Shown: positions 47,336-56,593 of the stretch, one piece after another | How the letters are laid out: every line of letters starts with the position of its first letter | Numbering within the stretch: position 1 is the first letter of the stretch | NCBI GenBank assembly: GCA_016703525.1 | Contig: JADJBW010000013.1 | Location: 1 to 64,000 of the forward strand | DNA: 64,000 nt | Direction: 5' to 3' | Origin: Actinomycetota bacterium | GTDB taxonomy: Bacteria; Actinomycetota; Acidimicrobiia; Acidimicrobiales; Microtrichaceae | Notes under the pieces: generated by a model | What the model was told of the DNA's origin: nothing | The model's input: only the letters and a program-made list of their open reading frames with translations | Databases searched by the model: none | Position numbers and translations under genes: made by a program

Positions 47336-48592
47336 GTGAGCAGCGTCACCTTCGATCGCGTCGCCAAGCGCTTCGGGCCGCACACCGCGCTCGACGACTT
47401 CACGCTGGACATCACCGAAGGCGAGTTCCTCGTGCTCCTCGGGCCGTCGGGATGCGGCAAGAGCACTGCGCTGCGCCTGATCGCCGGGCTCGATCAGCCG
47501 ACCTCCGGGCGCGTCCTGATCGACGGCGTCGAGGTCAGCGGAACCGATCCGCGCGACCGCGACGTCGCGATGGTCTTCCAGAGCTACGCGCTGTACCCCC
47601 ACCTCAGCGTGTTCGAGAACATCGAGTCGCCCTTGCTCGCCCGTGGCGACCACACCGGACGTTCGCGGGCCAAACGACGCGAACGGGCGGCGTTGGTCGA
47701 CGAGGCCGCCGCGCTGCTCGGCCTCAGCGAGGTGCTGCGCCGCAAGCCGGGAGCGCTGTCGGGCGGCCAACGCCAGCGGGTCGCCCTGGCGCGCGCCGTC
47801 GTGCGCCGCCCGAGCGTGTTCCTCATGGACGAGCCGCTGTCGAACCTCGACGCCAGGCTGCGCACCGACACGAGGCTCGAACTGGTCGACCTGTGGCGGC
47901 GCCTCGGGACCACGTTCGTGTACGTCACCCACGATCAGGTCGAGGCGATGACCATGGGCACTCGCGTGGCCATCCTCGACGGAGGCCGACTCCAACAGGT
48001 CGGAGACCCGCAGGACGTGTACGACGAGCCCCAGAACCTGTTCGTGGCGCGCTTCGCCGGCCAGCCGGCGATGAACACGCTCGACGCCGTGGTCCACGTG
48101 GCGGGCGGTGTGCCCCACGCCCAGATCGGCGGTGCGCTCGTGGCCCTGCCACCGCAGGTCCGGGTCGCGTCCGGGCAGGCGGTCGTGATCGGGATTCGCT
48201 CGGAGCACCTCGAGATCGATCGGCGAGGGACGCTCGCCGGGGTGGTGCGCTCGGTCGAGCGCCTCGGCCACGAACGCCACGTCATCTGCGACGTCGGCGG
48301 GCACCTCATCGTGATCCGCCAGCCCACCGACTGGGCCGGCGTTCGCATCGGTGACGCCGTGCGCCTGTCGATGGATCCGCACCGGGTGCACGTCTTCGAC
48401 CGGGCGAGCGGCGAGCGGGTCGTGTCACAGCGGCCAGCGATCGCGTCGCTCGGGTCGCGTTTCGAGCTGCTCAGCCCCGAGGAGGCGCTCGCGCTCGACG
48501 CGGCGATCATCACCGCTGCGGTGGAGCCGGTCGTCGATCTGACGCAGGCAGAACTCAACGGGGAGACGACCGAGGTTCCGTCGTCGATCTGA
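47336..48592 (+). CDS. Orphan UgpC/MsmX-type ABC importer ATPase
   Basis: 418 aa from GTG 47336, which gives the same SSVTFDRVAKRFG start as the ATPase at 35850 (SSVVFDHVSKVFD). Walker A GPSGCGKST, Q-loop FQSYALYPHLSV, signature LSGGQRQRVALARAV, Walker B VFLMDEPLSNLDARL, H-loop THDQVEAMTM. A TOBE region is followed by a C-terminal extension of about 50 residues (SRFELLSPEEALALDAAIIT) absent from its paralogue. No permease or binding protein adjoins it, so it may serve several importers, as MsiK/MsmX ATPases do. Confidence 0.92.
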   Translation: MSSVTFDRVAKRFGPHTALDDFTLDITEGEFLVLLGPSGCGKSTALRLIAGLDQPTSGRVLIDGVEVSGTDPRDRDVAMVFQSYALYPHLSVFENIESPLLARGDHTGRSRAKRRERAALVDEAAALLGLSEVLRRKPGALSGGQRQRVALARAVVRRPSVFLMDEPLSNLDARLRTDTRLELVDLWRRLGTTFVYVTHDQVEAMTMGTRVAILDGGRLQQVGDPQDVYDEPQNLFVARFAGQPAMNTLDAVVHVAGGVPHAQIGGALVALPPQVRVASGQAVVIGIRSEHLEIDRRGTLAGVVRSVERLGHERHVICDVGGHLIVIRQPTDWAGVRIGDAVRLSMDPHRVHVFDRASGERVVSQRPAIASLGSRFELLSPEEALALDAAIITAAVEPVVDLTQAELNGETTEVPSSI

Positions 48593-48696
48593 CCGATCGC
48601 CCGGCCGACGCCGGCGTCCGCCGCGACCGCGACGACCCGCCGCGCTGACCGCCACTACCGTGCGGTCCGCACGACCGCACCACAGGGGGTACGCAC

Positions 48697-49467
48697 ATGT
48701 CCAGGCGCGTCAAGATCGGCGTTCAGCTCCATCCGCAGCACTGCTCGTTCGCCGAGCTCCGGTCGGCATGGACCGCGGCGGACGCACTCGGCGCCGACAG
48801 CATCTGGGTGTGGGATCACTTCTACCCGCTGTACGGACCGGCGGACGGCGCGCACTTCGAGGGCACAGCACTCCTCGCCGCGATGGCTGCGACCACGTCG
48901 AGCGCCTCGCTCGGGCTCATGGTCGGGTGCACCTCGTACCGCAACCCCGAGTTGATGGCCGATGTGCACCGCACGATCGACCACATCTCGGACGGACGAA
49001 CGATCCTCGGCATCGGCGCCGGATGGTTCGAGCGTGACTACTCCGAGTACGGGTTCGAGTTCGGCACAGCGCGCGGGCGTCTCGACGCCCTCGAAGCCGA
49101 CCTTCAGCGCATGCGCGACCGCATCTCCCAGCTCACGCCGGCGCCCGTCGGCCGCCTTCCGATCCTCATCGGCGGTGCGGGCGAGAAGGTCACCCTGCGC
49201 CTCGTCGCTCGCTACGCGGATGCGTGGAACACGTTCGGGCCGCCGGAAAGCTGGTCGCACAAGAACGCCGTGCTGAACGAGTGGTGCGAACGCGAGGGGC
49301 GCGACCCGGCGGCGATCGAGCGGACGGTGTGCATCAACCCCGACGAGGCCGATCAGTTGGGCGCATACGTCGACGCGGGAGCGCACCATGTGATCGTCAT
49401 GATCGGCACGCCCTTCGACCTGACGCCGGTGGAGTCGCTGCTCGCCGCGGCCGAGGCGCTCGGGTGA
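48697..49467 (+). CDS. LLM-class F420-dependent oxidoreductase
   Basis: 256 aa from ATG 48697. Luciferase-like TIM barrel: IGVQLHPQHCSFAELRSAWT, GADSIWVWDHFYPLYGPADG, LGLMVGCTSYRNPELMADVH, RTILGIGAGWFERDYSEYGF and PILIGGAGEKVTLRLVARYA. These are strands of F420-utilising members. Substrate unknown. Together with cofC it shows that the organism makes and uses F420. Its stop overlaps the GTG of the next gene. Confidence 0.9.
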   Translation: MSRRVKIGVQLHPQHCSFAELRSAWTAADALGADSIWVWDHFYPLYGPADGAHFEGTALLAAMAATTSSASLGLMVGCTSYRNPELMADVHRTIDHISDGRTILGIGAGWFERDYSEYGFEFGTARGRLDALEADLQRMRDRISQLTPAPVGRLPILIGGAGEKVTLRLVARYADAWNTFGPPESWSHKNAVLNEWCEREGRDPAAIERTVCINPDEADQLGAYVDAGAHHVIVMIGTPFDLTPVESLLAAAEALG

Positions 49468-50189
49468 CTTCGACCGAGCTGCCGGCGACCCCGCCGGCCC
49501 CGGTCTCGAAGATCGAGGTGCACATCGACGTGATGTGCCCCTTCGCCTACCAGACGTCTCGCTGGCTGCGAAACGTGCGCGACGAACTGGGCATCGAGAT
49601 CGACTGGCGCGCCTTCAGCCTCGAAGAAGTGAATCGCGCCGAGGGGAAGAAGCACCCGTGGGAACGGCCGTGGTCGTACGGCTGGTCGCTCCTGCGGATC
49701 ATGATGTGGCTGCGACGGTCCGACGCCGATGCGTCGGACCGCTTCTACGAGCGGTGCGGGCGCGCGCTGCATGTCGAGGCCCGCAAACCGCACGAGCCCG
49801 AGGTGTGCCGCGAGCTGATGGGCGAGGTTGGCATCGATCCGGCGGAGCTCGACCGGGCCATCGCCGATCCCACGACCAACGACGAGGTCCGCGCCGACCA
49901 CCAGCGAGTGCTGGCTGCGGGTGGATTCGGGGTGCCGACGCTGTTTCTCGCCGACCAGTGCCTGTTCGGCCCGGTCCTGGTGGACCCGCCCGCCGGTGCA
50001 GCCGCGGTGCGCCTCTGGCGCGCCGTCGAGGCGTGGGCCGAGTTCCCACACCTCTACGAGCTGCAGCGCCCGAAATCGGTCGCCGATCATGCCGTGATCC
50101 TCGATTCGCTCCAGCCGTACCTTCGCGGGCGCGACTGGAAGTCGGTGAACCGGGGCGAGGTGATCGAGCTCAACCCACACCCGAGCTGA
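49464..50189 (+). CDS. DsbA-family thioredoxin-fold protein (FrnE-like)
   Basis: 241 aa from GTG 49464. HIDVMCPFAYQTSRWLRNVR holds the redox site as CPFA, lacking the second Cys of CxxC. FGVPTLFLADQCLFGP supplies the cis-Pro loop. The helical insert (SYGWSLLRIMMWLRRSDADA) is typical of FrnE/2-hydroxychromene-2-carboxylate isomerase-like members. With one Cys it may act as a GSH/mycothiol-type transferase or isomerase rather than an oxidase. Translationally coupled to the LLM oxidoreductase. Confidence 0.85.
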   Translation: MTSTELPATPPAPVSKIEVHIDVMCPFAYQTSRWLRNVRDELGIEIDWRAFSLEEVNRAEGKKHPWERPWSYGWSLLRIMMWLRRSDADASDRFYERCGRALHVEARKPHEPEVCRELMGEVGIDPAELDRAIADPTTNDEVRADHQRVLAAGGFGVPTLFLADQCLFGPVLVDPPAGAAAVRLWRAVEAWAEFPHLYELQRPKSVADHAVILDSLQPYLRGRDWKSVNRGEVIELNPHPS

Positions 50190-50361
50190 CGATGGTCGCG
50201 GCGACGGCCGCCGCGACGATCGCCGACATCCACAGCACGACCAGCCGCAGGAACGCGGAGCTCGCGTCGAGCTCGCCGTTCGGGTTGGCGAACGCACTCA
50301 CGAGGAGTGCTCCGACCCCGACGGAACCCGCCACCAGAATCACCATCATCGCCTCGACCAT
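50170..50361 (-). CDS. Small two-TM membrane protein
   Basis: 63 aa from ATG 50361 (or 69 aa from the codon at 50379). Two TM helices: MMVILVAGSVGVGALLVSAF and LRLVVLWMSAIVAAAVAATI. Its 3' end overlaps the convergent DsbA-like gene by 20 nt. Function unknown; it is divergent from the sigma-factor gene. Confidence 0.55.
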   Translation of the reverse strand: MVEAMMVILVAGSVGVGALLVSAFANPNGELDASSAFLRLVVLWMSAIVAAAVAATIVSSGVG

Positions 50362-50506
50362 GTGACGCCACCTCCCCATGTCGTCGAGCCGAACGGCTCA
50401 ACGCAACCAACGCCGCGGGTCGCGGCGGTTGCACATAAGGCACGACAAGAAAAGAAATCTTGTTCGCGCCTTGTGCACCGACGCCTGCTGTGCGCGTTGT
50501 TGTCGT

Positions 50507-51048
50507 ATGGGCACCCCACGAGGCAGGCCATCCCAGCATCAGCAGACGCGAACCATCGAGGAACTGGCGAGCGCCGCTCGCGGCGGGGACACCGCTGCGT
50601 TCCACGATCTGTACGTGCAGTTGTCACCCTCGCTCACCCGGTTGGCGGCGCGGATTCTGCGTGACGACGCCGAGGCGATCGCTGCGGCCGACGATGCCCT
50701 GCTTTCCGGGGTCCAACGGTGGAACGGCGGGACCAACTTCACCAGTTGGATCTATCGGCGAACGCAATGGACGGCGATCACCGCGCAGGCGACGGGCGCG
50801 AGCGCCCGAGCCGACCGACGACGAGATCATCGATCTGCGGGCCGCCGACGACGTCGAGTCCGAGGTGTTGCTTCGGTCGGCGATCGAATCGCTCGACCCC
50901 GCCGAATTCGTCTGCGCGTCGATCCTGTTCAGCGGCGGCACCTCCCAGAGAGGTCGCCGACACGCTGAGGGTCCATCGCAACACGGTTCGCACGATCAAG
51001 CAGCGCCTGCTGACCAAACTCAACCTGAAAGGCGGGGGTGATCAATGA
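50507..51048 (+). CDS. ECF-like RNA polymerase sigma factor, frameshifted
   Basis: About 180 aa if two indels (about 50805 and 50945) are corrected. Region 2: IEELASAARGGDTAAFHDLY, LTRLAARILRDDAEAIAAAD, GTNFTSWIYRRTQWTAITAQ. The linker is in a second frame (DDVESEVLLRSAIESLDPAE). The region 4 HTH is in the third: REVADTLRVHRNTVRTIKQR. The region 2 acidic helix is divergent from classical ECF factors. Start ATG 50507. Its stop overlaps the next gene as ATGA, the usual place for an anti-sigma factor. Confidence 0.7.
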
Positions 51049-52241
51049 GGATCTCTCCGTTCATCCTGTCGTTTCCGCGGCTGACCGCCGCCCGCAGCGG
51101 TGACCCGAGCAAGCGCACGGTCCGATATCGCCAGCGCGGCGTCGACTCCGCGGCGGTGACCGACGCGGAGGTCGTGGAGGCCCTGGAGAGCCTGCTCGAC
51201 CGGGCCGCCATCGACGCGCCCGATATCGCGCCGACGTGTCCGCCGACCGACTCGTGGCTCGGCACCGACCGAGACCCCCGGTGGCTATTGCTCGCCGCGC
51301 GTTTCGCCGGCGATGCCCTGCACGAGGGCGACGCCGACGAGCGCAGCGCGCTCTATCAGCTCGCGCACCTGGCGGAGGACGCCGCCGCGCCGAGCCACGC
51401 GCACCCGGGCGCTCCGTGCTCGGCGATCCCGCTCGCCATGCTGACCGGCGAGGTTCGCCCGTTCGACGCGGCGCCCGACACCGTCCTCGACCGGATCGAC
51501 GAGGCCGTCTCGGTGGCCAACACCACCACCGACCCGGCGCCGGCGACGCGCAAGTCGATGGTGGCGAGCCTGGTCCTGTCGTGTGCGACCGCCGCAGTCG
51601 TCTCGTCGACCGCCGTCTTCGCTCCTGTCGGCAACCGCATTGCGCTCGAGGGCACGGCCATGGTGCTGGCGGCCGCCTTCATCGCGGGTCGTTGGATCGG
51701 GGCGCCGGAGGTGTTGCCCAGCGCCGAGCGAACGCGCCGGTGGAGCATGAACCGACTCTCGGGTCGGTCATCGCTGGCCGCCTGCCTCGTGGTGCACGCC
51801 GCCGACCAGGCCGTCCTCGGCGCGTTCACCGTCACGTTGCTGCGATCCGCCGCCGGGCGCGCGCAACCGATGTTCGCGGTCGTCATGATGCTGGGCGCCG
51901 TGCTGGCGCTCGGTGGAACGGTCGCCCGCCTCGCACCGCTCGCCGTCGGAGTGTGCCCGCCGCGCCACGTGGCGCTCGAGCGGGTGGCGCGGATCGGAAC
52001 GGCCGCGGTGTCGGCGCTCGTGGCGGCCATCGTCGACCCACGCGTGCTCATCGCAACCGGCGTCGCCTACGCGTTGTTCGGGCTCGTCGAGATCGTCGAG
52101 TCGATACGGGTGCTTTGGGCCGCACGTCCGGAGGAGTTCGCCCTCGTGGCCCGCCACCGCGACGGCGTCGTGCGCGGGCTGCACTCAGGCGTCGTCGGGT
52201 CGGGCGACCCCGCATGCGCCGCAGCTGATCGGCGCAACTGA
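51045..52241 (+). CDS. Multi-TM membrane protein coupled to sigma factor
   Basis: 398 aa from ATG 51045. The N-terminal cytosolic half (about 1-160: VTDAEVVEALESLLDRAAID, LYQLAHLAEDAAAPSHAHPG) precedes about five TM segments (VASLVLSCATAAVVSSTAVF, GTAMVLAAAFIAGRWIG, SLAACLVVHAADQAVLGAFT, FAVVMMLGAVLALGGTVARL, VLIATGVAYALFGLVEIVES). No zinc HxxxCxxC anti-sigma motif is seen. Position suggests a membrane regulator or target of the sigma factor; this is inference. Confidence 0.65.
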   Translation: MRISPFILSFPRLTAARSGDPSKRTVRYRQRGVDSAAVTDAEVVEALESLLDRAAIDAPDIAPTCPPTDSWLGTDRDPRWLLLAARFAGDALHEGDADERSALYQLAHLAEDAAAPSHAHPGAPCSAIPLAMLTGEVRPFDAAPDTVLDRIDEAVSVANTTTDPAPATRKSMVASLVLSCATAAVVSSTAVFAPVGNRIALEGTAMVLAAAFIAGRWIGAPEVLPSAERTRRWSMNRLSGRSSLAACLVVHAADQAVLGAFTVTLLRSAAGRAQPMFAVVMMLGAVLALGGTVARLAPLAVGVCPPRHVALERVARIGTAAVSALVAAIVDPRVLIATGVAYALFGLVEIVESIRVLWAARPEEFALVARHRDGVVRGLHSGVVGSGDPACAAADRRN

Positions 52242-52310
52242 ACCCGCCAGCCGGCGCGCAACCGCTCGGCCAAGCGCCCCTCCCGAGAGCGCCCCTCCCC
52301 GAGCACCACT

Positions 52311-52546
52311 CTTCTCCACAGATCAACCGTGGAGAAGATGCGTCACCCGAGCACCGGTCTTCTCCACAGATCAACCGTGGAGAAGATGCGTCGACCGAGC
52401 ACCAATCTTCTCCACAGATCAACCGTGGAGAAGATGCGTCACCGATCTTCTCCAACACCAACCCAGCACCCGTCCTCCACAGATCAACCGCGGAGAAGAT
52501 GCGTCGACCGAGCACCAGTCTTCTCCACAGATCAACCGCGGAGAAG
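52311..52546. repeat. 48-bp palindromic repeat array
   Basis: Five hairpin units of 27 bp at 52311, 52359, 52407, 52472 and 52520, each with arms CTTCTCCAC / GTGGAGAAG (GCGGAGAAG in the last two) around AGATCAACC, plus a degenerate half copy at 52447. The linker GATGCGTCACCCGAGCACC is also repeated, so the true period is 48 bp. Frames stay open on both strands because 48 is a multiple of 3, but no start or known protein is evident. The remainder of the 52242-52582 gap shows nothing else. Confidence 0.93.
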
Positions 52547-52582
52547 CCGCGTCACCCGGCAACGCCCCCGACAGCTGAGCTG

Positions 52583-52918
52583 TTACGCCGACAGCGGTAC
52601 GGCGTTCAGGTCCTTCGGCGCCCGGCGCGCGCCGGAGCGGCCGACACCGCGGCGGGGCGCGGTGTCCTCCGCCACGACCACCTCAATGTCACGCATCGCG
52701 GCATGCACACGGTAGACCGCTGTGCGAACCGCTCCCATGGAAGAACCACTCACCGTGAACGTTTCGCTGCTGATCGCACCGAACCGCAAGTGGCGGCGCG
52801 ACTGCACCACGACGAGGTCGTGATCGGCGATAGCCCGGAAGAACTGATCGATCCGATCGGTCCGCCCTTCGACCGTGACCCGCACGCACTCCCCTTGCAC
52901 CTGCCCACCATCCGCCAT
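52583..52918 (-). CDS. Small hypothetical protein
   Basis: 111 aa from ATG 52918 (ATG 52969 is possible). Core GECVRVTVEGRTDRIDQFFR, ADHDLVVVQSRRHLRFGAIS, TFTVSGSSMGAVRTAVYRVH, then AAMRDIEVVVAEDTA, an alpha/beta pattern like small ligand- or RNA-binding domains. The C-terminus is basic. Not recognised. Divergent from the GAF-EAL gene with a perfect palindrome between. Confidence 0.55.
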   Translation of the reverse strand: MADGGQVQGECVRVTVEGRTDRIDQFFRAIADHDLVVVQSRRHLRFGAISSETFTVSGSSMGAVRTAVYRVHAAMRDIEVVVAEDTAPRRGVGRSGARRAPKDLNAVPLSA

Positions 52919-52930
52919 CACCGCAAACCT

Positions 52931-52946
52931 CCACCACGCATGGTGG
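52931..52946. promoter_or_regulatory. Perfect 6-4-6 palindrome
   Basis: CCACCA-CGCA-TGGTGG lies 12 nt upstream of the 111-aa gene start, in the divergent region shared with the GAF-EAL gene. A candidate operator; no known regulator consensus is assigned. Confidence 0.35.
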
Positions 52947-53055
52947 CAGCTGGTGATTGCGGACTCCATCAACAATTTCACCCAAAGCGAGATCCGACTC
53001 ACTCCGCGCGCTACTCCTCGCGCTAGCGTCCGGCCTCGGAGGAGGGCGACAACGA

Positions 53056-55183
53056 ATGCACCAGGTGGGCTCAGCTGTACTTGTCGGCGCACACGCGGGA
53101 TCGCTGCGGAGTCGATTGCTCGCGCCCCGCGGCTACCTCGTGCGGCGCGAGATCGAGGAGATCGATCTGGTCGGCGACGGCGCCGAGGTCGAATCGCGCC
53201 TGGCTGGTGCCCTCGCATCGGCCACGCCGGGGTCGACCGTGCTGGTGCACGTCTCCGGCTCGGTCGACGTCCGTCAGGACGGTGACGTGCTCTCGACGCG
53301 CCGCCGAGTCGATCGGAGCGCACGGTCGCCGCCCGGACACACCTGCGTGCCGTTCCGCCATGCGACTCCGCCGCATCGTCGGGGAGTATCTCGCCACCTG
53401 CCCCGCCGGAATCGTCGTGCTCATCGCCGACACGAATGCGCCCGCCAGCTGGATCTCGGAGGTGCGCAACCTCGACGGCGACCGCTGCGGTCACCCCAAG
53501 ATCGTCGAGCTCGTCACCTATCGAGACGACCTGCCCGGAGACCGTCAGCCGGGGCCGCTCACCGACCGCGTGATCGATGCGCTGGAGACCTCCGACGACG
53601 GCCTGGCCGTGACCGTGCAGCGGCTCGTCCACCGCATGGGCACGGAGTTCGCCTCGATCCGGGTGGGCACGCACGACGCGTCCGAGACGACGGCCGATGC
53701 CGACCCGCGCTTGCTGCCGGCACCTCACCGCCGGTCGCGCATCGAGTTCGGCTTGCTCGATCATCCGATGCGCGAGGCCCTCGGGTTGTTGCGCGAGCTC
53801 ATCGGCTCGGCACCGCCGCAGAGCGTCGACCAGCCGGCGGATGCCCTCACTGCTGCGCTGCAACGACTCGACGACGCCCGCACATGCGGCCTGTGGAGTT
53901 CGGCCGATGGCACCTGGCGGTTCGAGTCGCTCCGTCACCGGGACGGCGAATCGGTGAACGATCATCGGACCCGGGCGACGGCCCGGCTCGGGCCGGCGTT
54001 CGAACGCCTGGACCAGATGGGGCGAACCACCCCCGCGCTACTTATCCCCGAGCACCGTGGCGACGACCCCGACCGCGTCAGTCTGGCGATCCGCGTGGGC
54101 TGCAGCCGGCTCGACGGGATCGTCCTCCTCGAGGATGTCGATCCCCGCTCGGTGCTCCTCAGTTCACAGATCTCGGCGGCCGTCATCGGTGTCGCGGTCT
54201 CGAGCGCGCGCATCGCCTCGACGCTCGACGACGTCGAGTCCGCAGTCGTGGACCACCTGCGCGCCACGTGCGGCCGGGTGCCCGACGAGTGGTACGAGCG
54301 GCGCTTCCGAGCCTTCGAACGAAGCGTCGCACGCATCTCCATGAGCTATCAGCCGATCGTTCGCTGCGCCGTGCAACGCGCCGAGCCGGGGCTCTCGGTG
54401 ATCCAGCCGTCGATCGCCGGTTGGGAGGCGTTGGCGCGCTATCGCCACGCCACGGACGCCACGCCGGCGAGCGCCGGTGCGGTGTTCAGCGCCGCCGAAC
54501 TGTGGGGCGACCGATTCATCGAGCGCCTCGACGGCCACCTACTCCCCAAGGCGGTCGAGTCGTTCAAGCAGCAGTGCACCGATCTCGGCATCACCGAACC
54601 GATCGACCTGCACGTCAACTGCTACCCGCAGTCGATCTTCCGGCCCGAGTTCATCGACACACTCCGTTGGGTCACCCGCGACGCCTTTCCGGCATCGATC
54701 GTGCTCGAGATCTCGGAGAAGGCGTCGATGCCGGCGCCCCGCCAGTTCCGCTCGGACGATCGCCCGGTCGACACCGACGAAGCCGTCGGCGTGCGGGCGT
54801 TTCACGACCACGTGGCGCGTCTGCGGCCCGAGATCAACTTTCATCTCGCCATCGACGACTTCGGGGTCGGCCACTCCTCCCCCGTTCGCCTGTCGGGCAT
54901 CCCCTGGAAGCACATCAAGGTCGATCGAGCGGTGCTCGTCGGGCCGCACCCCGTACAGACGCTCACGTACGCCGTCGCCGTGGCGAAGGCCGACCTGAAG
55001 GACGCGACCGTGGTTGTCGAGGGATGGGACGACGAGGCCGACGTGCGCCTCGGCACGATCCTCGACGCCAACGTTCACCACATCCAAGGCAACCGGATCG
55101 CCGGGCCGGCGCCCGAGATCTACATCGAGTTGCCCTCCACGACGATCGACCTGCTTCGATCCGAACCGCTGCCCACGCGCTGA
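53056..55183 (+). CDS. GAF-EAL cyclic-di-GMP phosphodiesterase with unusual N-terminal domain, frameshifted
   Basis: About 708 aa; GGAGG Shine-Dalgarno before ATG 53056. The N-terminal 150 residues (LVGAHAGSLRSRLLAPRGY, PGSTVLVHVSGSVDVRQDGD, then after an indel near 53330 IVGEYLATCPAGIVVLIADT) form an alpha/beta domain faintly like caspase-type folds but without the catalytic His/Cys. A GAF-like region follows (about 270-410). The EAL domain is complete: YQPIV, GWEALARYRH, HVNCYPQSIF, VLEISEKAS, AIDDFGVGHSSP, WKHIKVDR, VVVEGWDDEAD and IQGNRIAGP. The catalytic Glu, Asn, Asp-Asp and Lys are all present, so c-di-GMP hydrolysis is plausible. Cytosolic. Confidence 0.82.
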
Positions 55184-55213
55184 GCGCGGCCGCCGTCGGG
55201 CAAGACTTCGCCG

Positions 55214-56498
55214 ATGCCCACCTCCGAGCACACCGTCGACCCCGGTCGCGAGCCCGATCACGGCCATTCGCACGGACACGCGCACTCACACGGGGGGCCG
55301 CTCACCGAGGACCCCCGCACGACACGGCCGCTCAACATCATCGTCATCGTGTGCACGATCGGCGTCGTGCTCGGGCTGGTCGCGTGGTGGCCATCGGGGA
55401 AGGTCGCCGACCTCACCCCGGCCGACGCTCGGTTCACCGACGTCGACGGCACGGTGACCGCGGTCCACCGCGACGAATGCCCGGGGTTTCCAGGTGGAAG
55501 CGCTGACCGCCTGCCAGGTCGCCAGCGTGGCGCTCACGTCGGGGACGCACTCCGGCGAGACCGTCACCGTTACCGTGCTCGTGACCGACGAGATCGTGCC
55601 GACCCTCGCCCGCGACGACGACGTCGTGCTCGCCTATAACCCGACCGCGATCGAAGGTTTCGAGTACACCTTCGTCGACTTCCAGCGGTCCGGAGCACTC
55701 ATCGCGCTCGCGGTGCTGTTCGTGATCGTGATCGTCGCGGTGGGGCGACGCCAGGGCATCCGCGCCCTCCTTGCGCTCGGGCTCAGCCTCGCGGCGCTGA
55801 TGGGCTACATGGTCCCGTCGCTCCTGCGCGGCCACCCGGCGCTCGGCGTGGCCGCCGTCGGCACGACGCTGGTCGCGATGGCGGCGATGTACCTGACCAA
55901 CGGGATCAACGCTCAGACGACGGTCGCCTTCGTCGGCACCCTCGGCTCGCTGCTCGTGACCGCCGTGCTCGCCGTCGCGTTCGTGCGCCTCGCGGCCATC
56001 ACCGGCTTGGCCGACGACGCCGATCAGTTCCTGAAGGTCACCGCGTCACGCGTCGACCTCCGCGGCCTCGTGATCGCGGGGACGGTCATCGGGGCGCTCG
56101 GCGTGCTCGACGACGTCACCGTCACCCAGGTGTCGGCCGTTGCCGAGCTCCGCCGGGCCAACCCGACCCTCGGCCGCCGCGAGTTGTACGTGCGGGCGAG
56201 GCGGATCGGTCGAGACCACATCGCCTCCACCGTGAACACCCTCGTGCTCGCCTACGCCGGCGCCTCGCTTCCCCTGCTGCTGACCTTCTACCAGAGCACC
56301 CGCTCTGCGTGGCGAGTGGTCACCTCCGAGGTGGTGGCGACCGAGATCGTGCGCACGCTCACGGGGTCGATCGGGTTGGCACTCGCGGTGCCCGTCACCA
56401 CCGGGCTCGCCGCGGCGCTGGCCGGTCGTCGCCAGGACGGCGGCCCCCACGACCACGATCCGCCCGCCGCGTGGGACGACTTCGCCCCGACGGCCTGA
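55214..56498 (+). CDS. YibE/F-family membrane protein, one frameshift
   Basis: About 427 aa. His-rich N-terminus (GHSHGHAHSHGG) then TM1 NIIVIVCTIGVVLGLVAWWP and a periplasmic-like segment. A single extra base near 55490 (GGGGTTT run) moves the frame from DECPG to EALTACQVASVAL. The body has the YibE/F features: DDDVVLAYNPTAIEGFEYTF, VDFQRSGALIALAVLFVIVI, ATMxxN-like YLTNGINAQTTVAFVGTLGS, GTVIGALGVLDDVTVTQVSA and NTLVLAYAGASLPLLLTFYQ. About seven TM helices; transported substrate unknown. The His-rich tail may bind metal. Confidence 0.85.
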
Positions 56499-56593
56499 CC
56501 CAAACCCGACCGAGCGTCGGAGCTGTGCAGCGGACGCTGCGCAGCCAGGACCGGCGGCTCCGAACACCGGTAGCCCGGAACACCGGTGGCGCC

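Noticed and set aside
52311..52546. CRISPR array
   Set aside because: The sequences between hairpins are themselves near-identical (CCGAGCACC), the period is only 48 bp and no cas gene is nearby. It is a tandem repeat.
52311..52546. Replication origin (DnaA boxes)
   Set aside because: TTCTCCACA differs from the DnaA box, there is no AT-rich unwinding region, and dnaA, dnaN, recF and gyrB are absent. A titration site remains only a speculation.
52329..52715. Repeat protein encoded by the 48-bp array
   Set aside because: Open frames on both strands follow from a period divisible by 3; no ribosome-binding site or conserved product.
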